A DNA stretch of 64,000 bases from an uncultured Alistipes sp. (GTDB lineage Bacteria; Bacteroidota; Bacteroidia; Bacteroidales; UBA932), in the NCBI GenBank assembly GCA_902388455.1, contig CABMPD010000001.1:253607-317606 (forward strand), given 5' to 3'. Position 1 is the stretch's first letter; every line of letters begins with the position of its first letter. A program made the translations under genes and the position numbers. Of the stretch, positions 28,367 to 38,453 are shown piece by piece. A model generated the notes under the pieces. That model did no database searches and had not been told where the DNA came from. It saw only the letters and a list, made by a program, of their open reading frames with translations.

Positions 28367-28383
28367 TTGGCACGATTATGGAA
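28367..28383 (+). promoter_or_regulatory. Candidate sigma-54 promoter of the export operon
   Basis: TTGGCACG (28367-28374) is a perfect -24 element; after ATTA comes TGGAA (28379-28383) where TTGCA is the -12 consensus, so that half is weak (3 of 5). The expected start is near 28395, about 27 nt before the TolC-family ATG. The neighbouring gene encodes a sigma-54 activator. Confidence 0.6.
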
Positions 28384-28421
28384 GAAAGGTAAGGGCAAAG
28401 AAAATCAAAATACAACCGCGT

Positions 28422-29900
28422 ATGAAAAATATACTCTCAGCAGCCGCCGTCCTCATCCTCGCAGGCACTCTCGTCCTGCCGCGGGAGGCAGCAGCGCAGT
28501 ACCGCCGGAGCGGGATCTCGTTCCCCCAGCCCTACGCTCAGGCATACGATATAGAGGTGCTCCGGGACACCGCCCTCGAAAGGCGCGTCCTCGAGTATGC
28601 CGCAGCCCGCTCCCAGGAGCAGCCCGAGGTCTGGACCCTGCACGACTGCATGCAGTACGCCGTGGCCCATTCGCCCGAGATGCGTCTGCAGCAGGCGACC
28701 AACGATGACCGCCGCATAGACCGCAGGGAGGCCGCCTTCGGATTCCTTCCCACCATATCGGCCGGAACCTCAGGCTCCTTCAACTTCGGCCGCGGTATCG
28801 ACCCCGAGACCAACGTCTATACCAACACGACCACATTCAGCAACTCCTACAGCCTCTCGGCCGATCTGGACCTCTTCAACGGCTTCTCCGCCGTCAACAG
28901 TTTCCGCATAGCCAAGACAGCCGTCCTGCTCGGAGTCGAGGAAGAGCAGATCAAGAAGGACGAAATCTGCCTCTCTGTCATCCAGGCCTACTACAACGTG
29001 CTCTACTACCGCGGCATGGTGGACCTGGCCCGGGAGCAGCTCGAGGAGAGCCGCACGACTCTGGAACAGGCCCGCGTCCAGTCCGAACTGGGCCTGAAGA
29101 GCTACGCCGACGTCCTGCAAATAGAGTCGGATGTGGCTGCCAAGGACTTCAACCTCACCCAGCAGGAGAATACCCTCGAGCAGGGCATCCTGACCCTGAA
29201 GACCGCGATGTACTACCCCTTCGAGGAGGAGCTGCCGCTGGCCGAGGTAGAGCCTTCCGTACTCTTCAGCGCATTCTCGCATGAGGGCAACGCCGACAGC
29301 ATCGCCGCAGCCGCCCGGAACTATCTCCCCGCATTCAAGGCCGAGGATCTTAAAGTCCGCAGCGCAGAGTTCGACCTCAAGACCGCCAAGTGGAGCCTGG
29401 TGCCCTACATCTATGCCCAGGGCGGCTACAACACCGGTTATGTATTCGACCGCTCCTACACCGTCAACGACCCCTTCTGGACCCAGATGAACGAGAAACA
29501 GGGACAGTACGTAGGCATCGGCATCAGCATCCCCATCTTCAACGGCCTGTACAAATACAACCAGATCGCCCGCAAGCGCAACGCCCTCGCCACTGCCGAG
29601 GCCAACCGTGACATCAAATACCAGCAGGTCGAGGGCGAGATCCGCCGCGCCGTCCAGGACATGAGGGGAGCCGCCAAGCAGTTCATCTCGGCCGACAAGA
29701 AGGTAAACGCCCTCGTTCTCTCCCACGAGGCCAACTCCCGCAAGTACGAGGAAGGTCTGATGACCGTAATCGAGTTGCAGACCAGCTCCAACAGCCTTCT
29801 GGAGGCCCGCGCCGAGAGGCTCAACCAGGGCCTGCAGTACCTCCTGAAAGAGAGGGTGGTGATGTACTACAAGGGCATAACCTATCTGGACCAGGAATAA
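28422..29900 (+). CDS. TolC family outer-membrane efflux protein
   Basis: 492 residues. A signal peptide (about 1-26, ending EAAAQ) precedes two OEP repeats of long helices and short barrel strands, with a YSLSADLDLFNGF strand in repeat 1 and YVGIGISIPIFNGL in repeat 2. It forms the trimeric channel-tunnel across the outer membrane. It is the first gene of the plus-strand operon behind the sigma-54 element; the adaptor gene follows 43 bp later. Confidence 0.94.
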   Translation: MKNILSAAAVLILAGTLVLPREAAAQYRRSGISFPQPYAQAYDIEVLRDTALERRVLEYAAARSQEQPEVWTLHDCMQYAVAHSPEMRLQQATNDDRRIDRREAAFGFLPTISAGTSGSFNFGRGIDPETNVYTNTTTFSNSYSLSADLDLFNGFSAVNSFRIAKTAVLLGVEEEQIKKDEICLSVIQAYYNVLYYRGMVDLAREQLEESRTTLEQARVQSELGLKSYADVLQIESDVAAKDFNLTQQENTLEQGILTLKTAMYYPFEEELPLAEVEPSVLFSAFSHEGNADSIAAAARNYLPAFKAEDLKVRSAEFDLKTAKWSLVPYIYAQGGYNTGYVFDRSYTVNDPFWTQMNEKQGQYVGIGISIPIFNGLYKYNQIARKRNALATAEANRDIKYQQVEGEIRRAVQDMRGAAKQFISADKKVNALVLSHEANSRKYEEGLMTVIELQTSSNSLLEARAERLNQGLQYLLKERVVMYYKGITYLDQE

Positions 29901-29943
29901 TACCACAGCTCACTGACTTCAAAAACGACAAAAACATACGACC

Positions 29944-31212
29944 ATGGATAGAGTAATTGAACAGAAAAAAGGTATCCGCGCGGTATTCCGCAAGAAGAAC
30001 ATCCCGTACTTCCTCGCAGGAATATTCGTAATATTCGTCCTCTGGCTGCTGCTCAGGGACAAGTCCTCCACCCTCAAGGTGGACGCCAACACCATCACTG
30101 TCGGCGATGTCCGCCAGGGTGAGTTCGACGACTACGTAAGAGTTTCCGGACAGGTACAGCCGATCACCGTCGTGCAGGTATCCCTGCTGGAGAGCGGAGT
30201 CGTACAGGAAAAACTGATAGAGGCCGGCTCGATGGTCCGCAAGGGCGATGTGCTGGTGCGTCTCTCCAACAACACCCTCAGCCTTCAGATACTCCAGAGC
30301 GAGGCAGACCTTGCCGAACAGGAGAACTTCCTGAGGAACACCACCGTAACCATGGAGCAGGAAAAGCTGGACCTGGAAAAACAACGTCTGGAATATGCCA
30401 TCGACACAGAGCGCAAGAGGCGCAAATACGAGCAGTACCGCCGTCTGGACGAGGAGCAGCTGGTAGCCCATGAGGAATACCTCCAGGCCAAGGAGGACTA
30501 TGAACTGGCCGTCAAGAGCCTGGAGCTCATCATCGCCCGCCAGAAGCAGGACTCCATATACCGTTCCGTACAGATGAACAACCTTGAGGAAAGCCTCGAG
30601 AGCATGCGCCGGAGCATCCAGCTGGTACGTGAGAGGGTAGAGAACCTCAACGTCAAGTCCCCCATCGACGGACAGCTCGGCTCGCTGGACGTAATCCTCG
30701 GCCAGTCCATCCCCGAAGGCACCAAGATAGGCCAGGTCAACGACTTGTCAGACTACAAGATAGAGGCCAAGATAGACGAGCACTACATCGACCGCGTACA
30801 GTCCGGCCTCAGCGCCACCTTCGAGCGTCAGGGCTCCACCTTCGGCACCGTAGTGGAGAAAGTCTATCCGGAAGTGACCGACGGCCAGTTCAAGGCCGAC
30901 TTCTACTTCACCGGCGAGCGCCCCGACAACATCCGCATCGGCCAGACCTACTATCTCAACCTCCAGCTCGGACAGCCTACCCAGTCGGTCTACATTCCCC
31001 GCGGAGTATTCTACCAGTCCACGGGAGGCACCTGGATCTACGTGCTCTCCGAGGACGGCACCAAGGCCTACCGCCGCGACATCCGCATCGGCCGCCAGAA
31101 CCCCCAGTACTATGAGGTACTCGAGGGCCTGAAACCGGGCGAGAAGGTCATCATCTCCAACTACGAGAACTACGGCAAGAACGACGTGCTCATCCTTCAG
31201 AACAAGAAATAA
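29944..31212 (+). CDS. HlyD/MacA-type periplasmic adaptor
   Basis: 422 residues. One N-terminal membrane anchor (about 22-42; IPYFLAGIFVIFVLWLLL), a lipoyl-like half-motif VVQVSLLESGVVQEKLIEAGSMV (split as VSLLESGVVQEKLIEAGS), a long coiled coil (about 115-235, rich in E/Q/R), the second lipoyl half NVKSPIDGQLGSLD, then beta-barrel and membrane-proximal domains ending GLKPGEKVIISNYENYG. It bridges inner-membrane permeases and the TolC-like channel. Its companions are the three permeases and the ATPase downstream. Confidence 0.93.
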   Translation: MDRVIEQKKGIRAVFRKKNIPYFLAGIFVIFVLWLLLRDKSSTLKVDANTITVGDVRQGEFDDYVRVSGQVQPITVVQVSLLESGVVQEKLIEAGSMVRKGDVLVRLSNNTLSLQILQSEADLAEQENFLRNTTVTMEQEKLDLEKQRLEYAIDTERKRRKYEQYRRLDEEQLVAHEEYLQAKEDYELAVKSLELIIARQKQDSIYRSVQMNNLEESLESMRRSIQLVRERVENLNVKSPIDGQLGSLDVILGQSIPEGTKIGQVNDLSDYKIEAKIDEHYIDRVQSGLSATFERQGSTFGTVVEKVYPEVTDGQFKADFYFTGERPDNIRIGQTYYLNLQLGQPTQSVYIPRGVFYQSTGGTWIYVLSEDGTKAYRRDIRIGRQNPQYYEVLEGLKPGEKVIISNYENYGKNDVLILQNKK

Positions 31213-31236
31213 ACATCCACCCTCAGACCATCGGTT

Positions 31237-33621
31237 ATGAAAAAACTCAACATAGGCATCTTCAAGGTCCTCTCCCTCGCGGTGGGACTCGCAGTCGGAC
31301 TGGTGCTCATAGCCAAGATCTCCTTCGAGAGCAGCTATGACAAGTTCTATCCCGCCTACGACGACATCTACTGCGTGCAGTACGAATACAGCTATACCGA
31401 TGGCAACCGGAGCCTCGACAACCTTACGCCCGGAGCCGTCTCCTACTATCTCCAACAGGAGATTCCCCAGGTGATGTATGGTACCAAGGCATCCTACACC
31501 TCATCGATGGGTGACATATACACTGAAAACCGCCAGAAACTGACCGCCGAAAACGGCATCATCGCCGTAGACTCCAACTATTTCAGGGTATTTCCCCGTC
31601 CTGTCCTCGCCGGTGCGGATCCCTCCGTAATCCTCGGCGAATGGAACGGAGCCCTGATATCCCGGTCCATGGCCGAGAAGTTCGGAGGCATAGACCAGGC
31701 CATGGGGCAGATCTTCTTCATCGAGGAGTATCCGGGACTCGGCCTCCAGATTGGCGGGGTATTCGAGGACATCCCCGAGAATGCATCCCTGCGCTTCGAC
31801 GTAGCCATCTCCATCTCGGGAATCGACCACATATACCGCCAATGGGGCATTACCGGCGACAATCCGGAGCATGCCGACACCCCCTCCACCATGAACTGGT
31901 CCAGCAACAGCATGTACATGAGCCGTGTACAGCTCTATCCTGGCACAGACCCCGCCTCCCTCCAGAGCGCGATAAACAATATCCGTGAAAAATACATTCC
32001 TGAAAAGGACTTCGAGAGTCAGGGCTACAGCGTGGACATCGTCCTCAAGCCTCTGGCATCCGAGCATGCCGCCTCGGCAGGGACACGCAGGACCAACCTG
32101 ATACTCGGCATTGTCGCCTTCGCCCTGATCCTCGCGGCAACGATGAACTACATCATGATCGTCATATCATCCCTCGTGGCCAGAGCAAGAGGCATCGCGG
32201 TACGACGCTGCTACGGAGCCGGAAACGGCAATATCATGGCACTGGTGTTCAAGGAGACTCTCTTCAACCTGGCTGTCTCCCTCGTACTGGCCTTCCTGCT
32301 CATTCTCGCCTTCAGGGGAACGATAGAATCGGTCCTGACCACTTCCCTCGGAGCCTTGTTCTCACCCAGGAGCCTGTGGGTACTCGTGCTGACTGTGGCT
32401 GCCGTCCTCATTGTAGCCGCATGGATTCCCGGAAAGGCATTCCAGGGCATACCCATCGCCGTGGCCTTCCGCAATTACGCCGACCACAAGAAGCTGTGGA
32501 AACAGGTGCTGCTCTTCCTGCAGATGGCTCTCGCCTCGCTGCTCATCACCCTGCTAAGCCTCGTGGCCCTGCAGTACACCCGCTGGACAAACGCCGATCC
32601 GGGGTACGACTATGAACAGCTCGTGGGATGCTACCTCAGCGGAGTGCCGCGTGATACCCGCTACGCGCTTATGCAGGCTGTAGAGAGTGTTCCCGGAGTC
32701 GAGGAAGTGGGGACAGTGGAGGATCCTCTGATACTCGGAGGCTCCAGCGGCAATAACGTGTACATCCCCGGTGAGACCGAGCCTTCACTCCACATCGCCG
32801 ACCTCTACGAGGCCAACGGCAACTGGAGCGAACTCTTCGGCATCGACATCATCGAGGGACGCAAGGCGGCCTCTCCCATGGAAGTAATGGTTGACCCGCG
32901 TTTTGCCGAACAGATATGCGAAGTAAGGGGGTGGAAAGACGGAGTGATAGGCAAGAGCATTGTGGTGAGCGACCATGACGGCAGTTCCGACAATCCCTAT
33001 ACCATCGTAGGCGTATTCGACCATATCAGCATCAGCCCGGCCATCTACGAGGACAACCGGCCCGTCACCCTCTTCTACACCGACGACCCCATGACATTCC
33101 TGGTCATCCGCGTATCGGACCTCAATCCGGAAGTGACCGGAGCCATCCAGGCCGCCCTCGACTCAGTGGATCCGGAACGGTTCGAGCTGCTGACCTACGC
33201 CTCTGTGGTCAATGACATATACACCCCTGTACGCACCGTCCGCGAATCGGTTCTCGCCGCAGGCCTGGTGACAGCCGTAATAGCCTTGTTAGGTCTGGTC
33301 GGATACACCGCAGACGAGACGGGACGCCGCCGCAAGGAAGTGGCTCTTAGGAAAATCAACGGCGCCCGACCCGCGGAGATCATCGGTATCTTCATCAGCG
33401 GCATCGGCAGATTCTCAGTAGCGGCAGTAATCATCGGCTGCGTCCTGTCGTGGTTCATATTCGACATGCTGCTCAAGTCGTTCGAGCTCAAGGTACAGCC
33501 GCCGCTGTGGCTCTTCTTCGTCACCGCCGCCGGCCTACTGGCCGTACTGGCGGCAGTAGTCGCAGCCAGATGCCTGGCCATCGCAAGGACCAATCCTGCG
33601 GATTCACTCAGAACTGAATAA
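31237..33621 (+). CDS. ABC exporter permease, MacB/FtsX type (first of three)
   Basis: 794 residues. An N-terminal transmembrane helix, a MacB-like periplasmic core domain (about 40-280), an FtsX domain (about 290-410; RARGIAVRRCYGAG), a second periplasmic domain (about 440-660), and a final FtsX domain (about 670-790; ETGRRRKEVALRKINGA). This duplicated 8-TM layout without a fused ATPase is common in Bacteroidota; the ATPase is encoded last in the operon. The first 118 nt are identical to the first 118 nt of the next gene, after which the two diverge sharply. Confidence 0.92.
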   Translation: MKKLNIGIFKVLSLAVGLAVGLVLIAKISFESSYDKFYPAYDDIYCVQYEYSYTDGNRSLDNLTPGAVSYYLQQEIPQVMYGTKASYTSSMGDIYTENRQKLTAENGIIAVDSNYFRVFPRPVLAGADPSVILGEWNGALISRSMAEKFGGIDQAMGQIFFIEEYPGLGLQIGGVFEDIPENASLRFDVAISISGIDHIYRQWGITGDNPEHADTPSTMNWSSNSMYMSRVQLYPGTDPASLQSAINNIREKYIPEKDFESQGYSVDIVLKPLASEHAASAGTRRTNLILGIVAFALILAATMNYIMIVISSLVARARGIAVRRCYGAGNGNIMALVFKETLFNLAVSLVLAFLLILAFRGTIESVLTTSLGALFSPRSLWVLVLTVAAVLIVAAWIPGKAFQGIPIAVAFRNYADHKKLWKQVLLFLQMALASLLITLLSLVALQYTRWTNADPGYDYEQLVGCYLSGVPRDTRYALMQAVESVPGVEEVGTVEDPLILGGSSGNNVYIPGETEPSLHIADLYEANGNWSELFGIDIIEGRKAASPMEVMVDPRFAEQICEVRGWKDGVIGKSIVVSDHDGSSDNPYTIVGVFDHISISPAIYEDNRPVTLFYTDDPMTFLVIRVSDLNPEVTGAIQAALDSVDPERFELLTYASVVNDIYTPVRTVRESVLAAGLVTAVIALLGLVGYTADETGRRRKEVALRKINGARPAEIIGIFISGIGRFSVAAVIIGCVLSWFIFDMLLKSFELKVQPPLWLFFVTAAGLLAVLAAVVAARCLAIARTNPADSLRTE

Positions 33622-33651
33622 AGATTATATTTGAATTAAAAAACCATACAG

Positions 33652-36015
33652 ATGAAAAAACTCAACATAGGCATCTTCAAGGTCCTCTCCCTCGCGGTGG
33701 GACTCGCAGTCGGACTGGTGCTCATAGCCAAGATCTCCTTCGAGAGCAGCTATGACAAGTTCTATCCCGACTGGCAGGACATCTATTGCATCACATCGGA
33801 GTACACAAAGGCAAATGAGGAAGGTACTTCGCAATACAGCCAGACCCCCGGAGCGGTAGCGTACTACTTCGGGCAGGAAATCCCTCAGATCATGTACGGC
33901 ACGCGCGCCACCCCCATTGTCTTCGATGATCAGAGCAATGTATACACCCAGGACAACCGCAAGCTGACAGTCCACACCCCGGTAGTCCTCATCGACACCA
34001 ACCACTTCAAGGTATTTCCCCGTCCCATACTCACCGGAGACCCCGTGAACGTGCTTTCCAACTGGAACCGGGCGATGATCTCCCGCTCATTCGCCGAGAT
34101 GCTGGGAGGTGTGGAGAAAGCCGTCGGACAGCTTATTTTCTTAGAGAGTTACCCGACCATCCCAATAGAGGTCGGCGGTGTCTTCGAGGATATTCCCGAG
34201 AACTCCTCTTTCCGCTTCGACATCGGAGTATCCCTCGATGCGATGGACGAGATGATGCGCATGATGGGATCCGACTTCCGCTCCACCATGAACTGGGTGG
34301 GCAATGACCGCTACATCAGCCGCGTGAAGCTCTATCCGGGCACAGATCCCGCCTCCCTGGAGGACGCCCTCACGGCCGTGGAGGACAAATACCTGCCCCT
34401 GGAGGACCTGAAATCCGCAGGTGTGGACATCCACTATACCCTGTCCCCGCTTACCGCAGAACACTCCTCGTCCCCCGGCACCAAGAGGACCAACCTCATT
34501 CTCGGAGTGGTGGCCGCCGCACTGATTCTCGCATCGGTATTGAACTACATCATGATTGTCATCTCCTCCCTGCTCGGCAGGGCCAAGGGACTGGCCGTGC
34601 GCCGCTGCTACGGAGCCGGCAACAGCAACATCATGGGCATTGTCTTCAAGGAGACTCTCATCAACCTTGCTGTATCCCTCATATTGGCAGTACTGCTTAT
34701 CATTGCCCTCCGCAACCCGATAGAGTACGTACTGACCACCTCCCTCGGGGCATTGTTCTCCCACCAGAGCCTGTGGGTGCTGGCTCTTACCGTCGCCGTC
34801 GTACTGCTGATCGCCGCCTGGATTCCCGGACGGGCCTTCCAGAGCATCCCCATCGCAGTGGCATTCCGCAACTATGTTGATAACAAGAAGATATGGAAGC
34901 GCACCCTGCTTTTCCTCCAGATAGTGCTCGCATCATTGCTCATATCACTGCTCAGCCTGATCGCCATGCAGTACAACCGGTGGGTCAATGACGATCCCGG
35001 ATTTGATTATGAGCGTCTGGTAGGTTGCCCCATGTCAGGTGTTCCGTATTCTACCCGCAACGCCCTGCTGCAGAGCGTGAGCAGCGTTCCCGGAGTCGAG
35101 ATTGCCGGCACGGCGGACGAGACCATGCTGTTCGGCTGCAGCGGAAACAATGTGTACATGCCCGGAGAGAGCGAGGAGCTTTTCAATGTCGGCGACCTCT
35201 ACTCGGCCAACGCCAACTGGAGTGAGCTCTTCGGCATCGACATCATCGAGGGCCGCAACTTCTCCACACCCAAGGAGGTAATGGTGGACGAGAATTTTGC
35301 CAAGCGTCTCAGCGAACTGCGCGGATGGACTGACGGAGTCATCGGCAAGCAGATACTGATGTCGGAGCACAGTGAGAGCGGCGATGATGTATTCACCATT
35401 GTGGGCGTATTCGAGGATGTCCGCGTCGGCACTGTCGTGTACGAGGACACCCGGCCCAACATATTGTTCTACAACGAGAATCCTTGCGAATATCTGATAA
35501 TCAAGGTCTCCTCCATGACTCCTGAGGTACTGTCCGGCATACAGAGCGCGCTGGACGGCGTGGAGCCTGACCGCTACGAGCTCATGACATACACATCGGC
35601 CATCTACGATGCCTACCAGCCAGCCAGGACCATACGCGAGTCTATTCTCGCAGCAGGTGTGGTGACAGTGCTGATAGCCCTGTTCGGTCTGGTGGGATAC
35701 ACCGCCGACGAGACAGGACGCCGCCGCAAGGAAATGGCCCTGCGCAAGATCAACGGAGCACAATCAGGACAGATTATAGGTATCTTTATCCGCGATATCG
35801 GACGGCTGGCAGTCATAGCAGTGATAGTGGGATGCGTGGGATCATACTTCGTATTTGACCTGTTGCTGCAGTCATTCGAAGTGAAGGCGACGGCTCCTGT
35901 ATGGCTGTTCATAGCCGTAGCCATAGCACTGCTGGCAGTACTTGCCGCCGTGGTCATCGCCCGCTGCTACGATATAGCCAGGAGCAACCCGGCTGACTCC
36001 CTGCGGGCCGAATGA
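33652..36015 (+). CDS. ABC exporter permease, MacB/FtsX type (second of three)
   Basis: 787 residues, paralogous along its whole length to the preceding permease (shared RRCYGAGN, WNRAMISRSFAEMLGG-like, NWSELFGIDIIEGR, YTADETGRRRKE). The layout is the same, with two periplasmic MacB-like domains and two FtsX transmembrane modules. The exact nucleotide match of codons 1-39 to the first permease suggests a recent conversion tract. It may heterodimerise with its neighbour. It starts 30 bp after the previous stop. Confidence 0.92.
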   Translation: MKKLNIGIFKVLSLAVGLAVGLVLIAKISFESSYDKFYPDWQDIYCITSEYTKANEEGTSQYSQTPGAVAYYFGQEIPQIMYGTRATPIVFDDQSNVYTQDNRKLTVHTPVVLIDTNHFKVFPRPILTGDPVNVLSNWNRAMISRSFAEMLGGVEKAVGQLIFLESYPTIPIEVGGVFEDIPENSSFRFDIGVSLDAMDEMMRMMGSDFRSTMNWVGNDRYISRVKLYPGTDPASLEDALTAVEDKYLPLEDLKSAGVDIHYTLSPLTAEHSSSPGTKRTNLILGVVAAALILASVLNYIMIVISSLLGRAKGLAVRRCYGAGNSNIMGIVFKETLINLAVSLILAVLLIIALRNPIEYVLTTSLGALFSHQSLWVLALTVAVVLLIAAWIPGRAFQSIPIAVAFRNYVDNKKIWKRTLLFLQIVLASLLISLLSLIAMQYNRWVNDDPGFDYERLVGCPMSGVPYSTRNALLQSVSSVPGVEIAGTADETMLFGCSGNNVYMPGESEELFNVGDLYSANANWSELFGIDIIEGRNFSTPKEVMVDENFAKRLSELRGWTDGVIGKQILMSEHSESGDDVFTIVGVFEDVRVGTVVYEDTRPNILFYNENPCEYLIIKVSSMTPEVLSGIQSALDGVEPDRYELMTYTSAIYDAYQPARTIRESILAAGVVTVLIALFGLVGYTADETGRRRKEMALRKINGAQSGQIIGIFIRDIGRLAVIAVIVGCVGSYFVFDLLLQSFEVKATAPVWLFIAVAIALLAVLAAVVIARCYDIARSNPADSLRAE

Positions 36016-36051
36016 TATTGATTTTCGGAATTTAAATTACACATTTAAAAT

Positions 36052-38415
36052 ATGAGACTCAAATTCAACAGACACAAAACCTTCTCCACCGTCCTCAACG
36101 TCATAGGACTGACCCTGGCATTCTCGGTCTTCCTGATACTGACGGTACAGGTGGTGTATGACACCAGGTACGACCTGAACTACCCGGACACGGACAAAAT
36201 CGTAAGGCTGGAATACTCCGACCCTACTTCGCCGGGCGTTTACGGAGTGCAGCTGTCCAGACCTTTCATAGAACATCTGAAGACTTTCTTCCCTCAGGCG
36301 GAGGCCGTATCCTGCTACTGGTACTACAAGAACGGCAACCGCAGTCCGTTCAAGGAGGCCAATACCGAGACACCGGGCATCATGCTTCGGTACACCCAGA
36401 CCGACTTCGACCTGCTTCGGGTATTCCCGTTCGAATTCATAGAGGGCGACACCTCCGGTTACCGGGCTCCCGGCACAGCGGTCATCTCCCAGAAAGCGGC
36501 GGCCAAGGTCTTCGGCAGCCAGTCTCCCGTGGGCAAGGACATCCAGTTCGACACCAAGAGCGGAGACGGCAGTTCCTGGCGCATCGTAGCAGTCTACAAG
36601 GACTTCCCGGACAACTCCAGCATGGACAACGACCTGCTGCTCAATTTAGGCGACTACTCCATGACCAACTATTCGGAATGGAGCTACCCCTGCTACATGA
36701 AGATGAACACCTTCGAGGGCGTAGAGCCGCTGCTGGACTCGCTCGGGGCCGTGATATTCGGTGAGGATTCGGAATTTAAGGATCAGGTTGACTTCCGTCT
36801 GAGCCACCTGCATGACGCCTACTACGCCCGCGACGTGGAAGGAGACAACATGGCCAAGGGCAACCGCTCCACCACCATGACCCTGCTCACCGTCTCGATA
36901 CTGGTGCTGCTGATAGCGATTATCAACTTCGTCAACTTCGCCATGGCCTCAGTGCCGTTCAGCATCAAGAGCATCAACACCCGCAGAGTCATCGGCTCCA
37001 CCCGCGGACAGCAGATATGGGCACAGCTCTGGCGGGCCCTCGGGCTGGTGCTGCTGGCCTTTGCCCTGAGCGTGGGCATGATGTCCCTTGCGGCCACCTC
37101 CTCCATCGCCTCCAACATATCCGGCTCGCTCCGGGTAGCGGACAACCTGCCCATCATACTAATAGGCTTAGGCGTGGCTGTAGTCACCGCATTCATCGCC
37201 GGTATCTTCCCCGCCCGCTACAGCACCTCCTTCAACCCGGCCATGGTCCTCAAAGGCTCCTTCTCCCTCTCGGCCAAGGGCCGCAAGATGCGCTCGGTCC
37301 TCGTGGGCTTCCAGTACGTCATCTCCTTCATCCTGATACTCTGCTCGCTGTTCATCACAGTGCAGATCAAGTACATGAAGAGCTACGACATGGGCTTCGA
37401 CCGGGAGCAGACCGTGGAGTTCTTCGTAAGCAGCAAGATCGGGAACAGCCGCGAGACCCTCAGGCAGATGCTCATGGAGAATCCCAACATCACCGATGTA
37501 ACATTTGCCGGCAACCAGGTAGTATCCCAGGGCAAGATGGGCTGGGGACGCACGTATCAGGGTCAGAGAGTGCAGATGGACTGCCTACCCGTAGACCCCA
37601 ACTTCATCTCGTTCTTCGGGATGGAAATAGCCGAAGGCCGCGACTTCTCCGAGTCGGACAACCTGAACCCCAACGGCACCTTCATTGTCAACCAGGCCTT
37701 CATGGCCAAATACCCCTTCCTCCGTCTCGGCCTGAAATTCACCGGGCATCAGGGTGATGACATGCCCGCCGAGATAGTCGGCATAGTCAAGGACTTCAAC
37801 TTCCAACCCCTGCAGTACAGCGTGGCACCCATCGTCCTCTACAACTTCGGCTCCGACCCCTGGTGGCCCCTGACAGTCGGCTACGCCAAAGTCCTGCCCG
37901 GCAACGTCCAGGAGACCTTCAAGTTCATCCGGGAGAAATGCGCCGAGCTGGACCCCACATTCGATACCTCCTCCATGGGCCTGTACTTCATGGATGAGGG
38001 CATCGGAAGGCTCTACGAGAAAGAAGACAACCTCAACCGCCTGATCACCACCGCAGCATTGATTTCCCTGCTGATATCCGTCATCGGCATCCTCGGCCTC
38101 GTCTACTTCGAGACCCAGTTCCGCCGCAAGGAGATAGCCGTACGCAGGGTACACGGCGCATCGGTAGGCGAGATCCTCGCGATGCTCAACCGCTACTACC
38201 TCATCATCACCCTCGTATGCTTCGTAGTGGCCGTGCCCGTCGCCATAGTCATCATCCGCTCCTGGGTATCCACCTTCCCCTACCAGAGCCCCGTGCCGGT
38301 ATGGATATTCCTCGCCGCACTGCTCATCATCGGCCTGATCACCATAGTGACAGTCACCCTGCAGAGCCGCCGCGCCGCGCTGCGCAACCCCATTGACTCC
38401 ATTTCCAATGAATAA
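36052..38415 (+). CDS. ABC exporter permease, MacB/FtsX type (third, divergent)
   Basis: 787 residues with the same two-module FtsX layout but clearly a different lineage from the preceding pair. It has an N-terminal helix (FSTVLNVIGLTLAFSVFLIL, 20 residues), a MacB-like domain with DTDKIVRLEY, FtsX segment 1 around INTRRVIGSTRGQQ, and FtsX segment 2 around ETQFRRKEIAVRRVHGASVGEIL (split as QFRRKEIAVRRVHGAS). The last residues RRAALRNPIDSISNE match the usual FtsX-family C-terminus. It precedes the ATPase gene by 38 bp. Confidence 0.92.
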   Translation: MRLKFNRHKTFSTVLNVIGLTLAFSVFLILTVQVVYDTRYDLNYPDTDKIVRLEYSDPTSPGVYGVQLSRPFIEHLKTFFPQAEAVSCYWYYKNGNRSPFKEANTETPGIMLRYTQTDFDLLRVFPFEFIEGDTSGYRAPGTAVISQKAAAKVFGSQSPVGKDIQFDTKSGDGSSWRIVAVYKDFPDNSSMDNDLLLNLGDYSMTNYSEWSYPCYMKMNTFEGVEPLLDSLGAVIFGEDSEFKDQVDFRLSHLHDAYYARDVEGDNMAKGNRSTTMTLLTVSILVLLIAIINFVNFAMASVPFSIKSINTRRVIGSTRGQQIWAQLWRALGLVLLAFALSVGMMSLAATSSIASNISGSLRVADNLPIILIGLGVAVVTAFIAGIFPARYSTSFNPAMVLKGSFSLSAKGRKMRSVLVGFQYVISFILILCSLFITVQIKYMKSYDMGFDREQTVEFFVSSKIGNSRETLRQMLMENPNITDVTFAGNQVVSQGKMGWGRTYQGQRVQMDCLPVDPNFISFFGMEIAEGRDFSESDNLNPNGTFIVNQAFMAKYPFLRLGLKFTGHQGDDMPAEIVGIVKDFNFQPLQYSVAPIVLYNFGSDPWWPLTVGYAKVLPGNVQETFKFIREKCAELDPTFDTSSMGLYFMDEGIGRLYEKEDNLNRLITTAALISLLISVIGILGLVYFETQFRRKEIAVRRVHGASVGEILAMLNRYYLIITLVCFVVAVPVAIVIIRSWVSTFPYQSPVPVWIFLAALLIIGLITIVTVTLQSRRAALRNPIDSISNE

Positions 38416-38453
38416 CATATTTTAAGTGAAAACCAATTAAATTACAAACCGTT

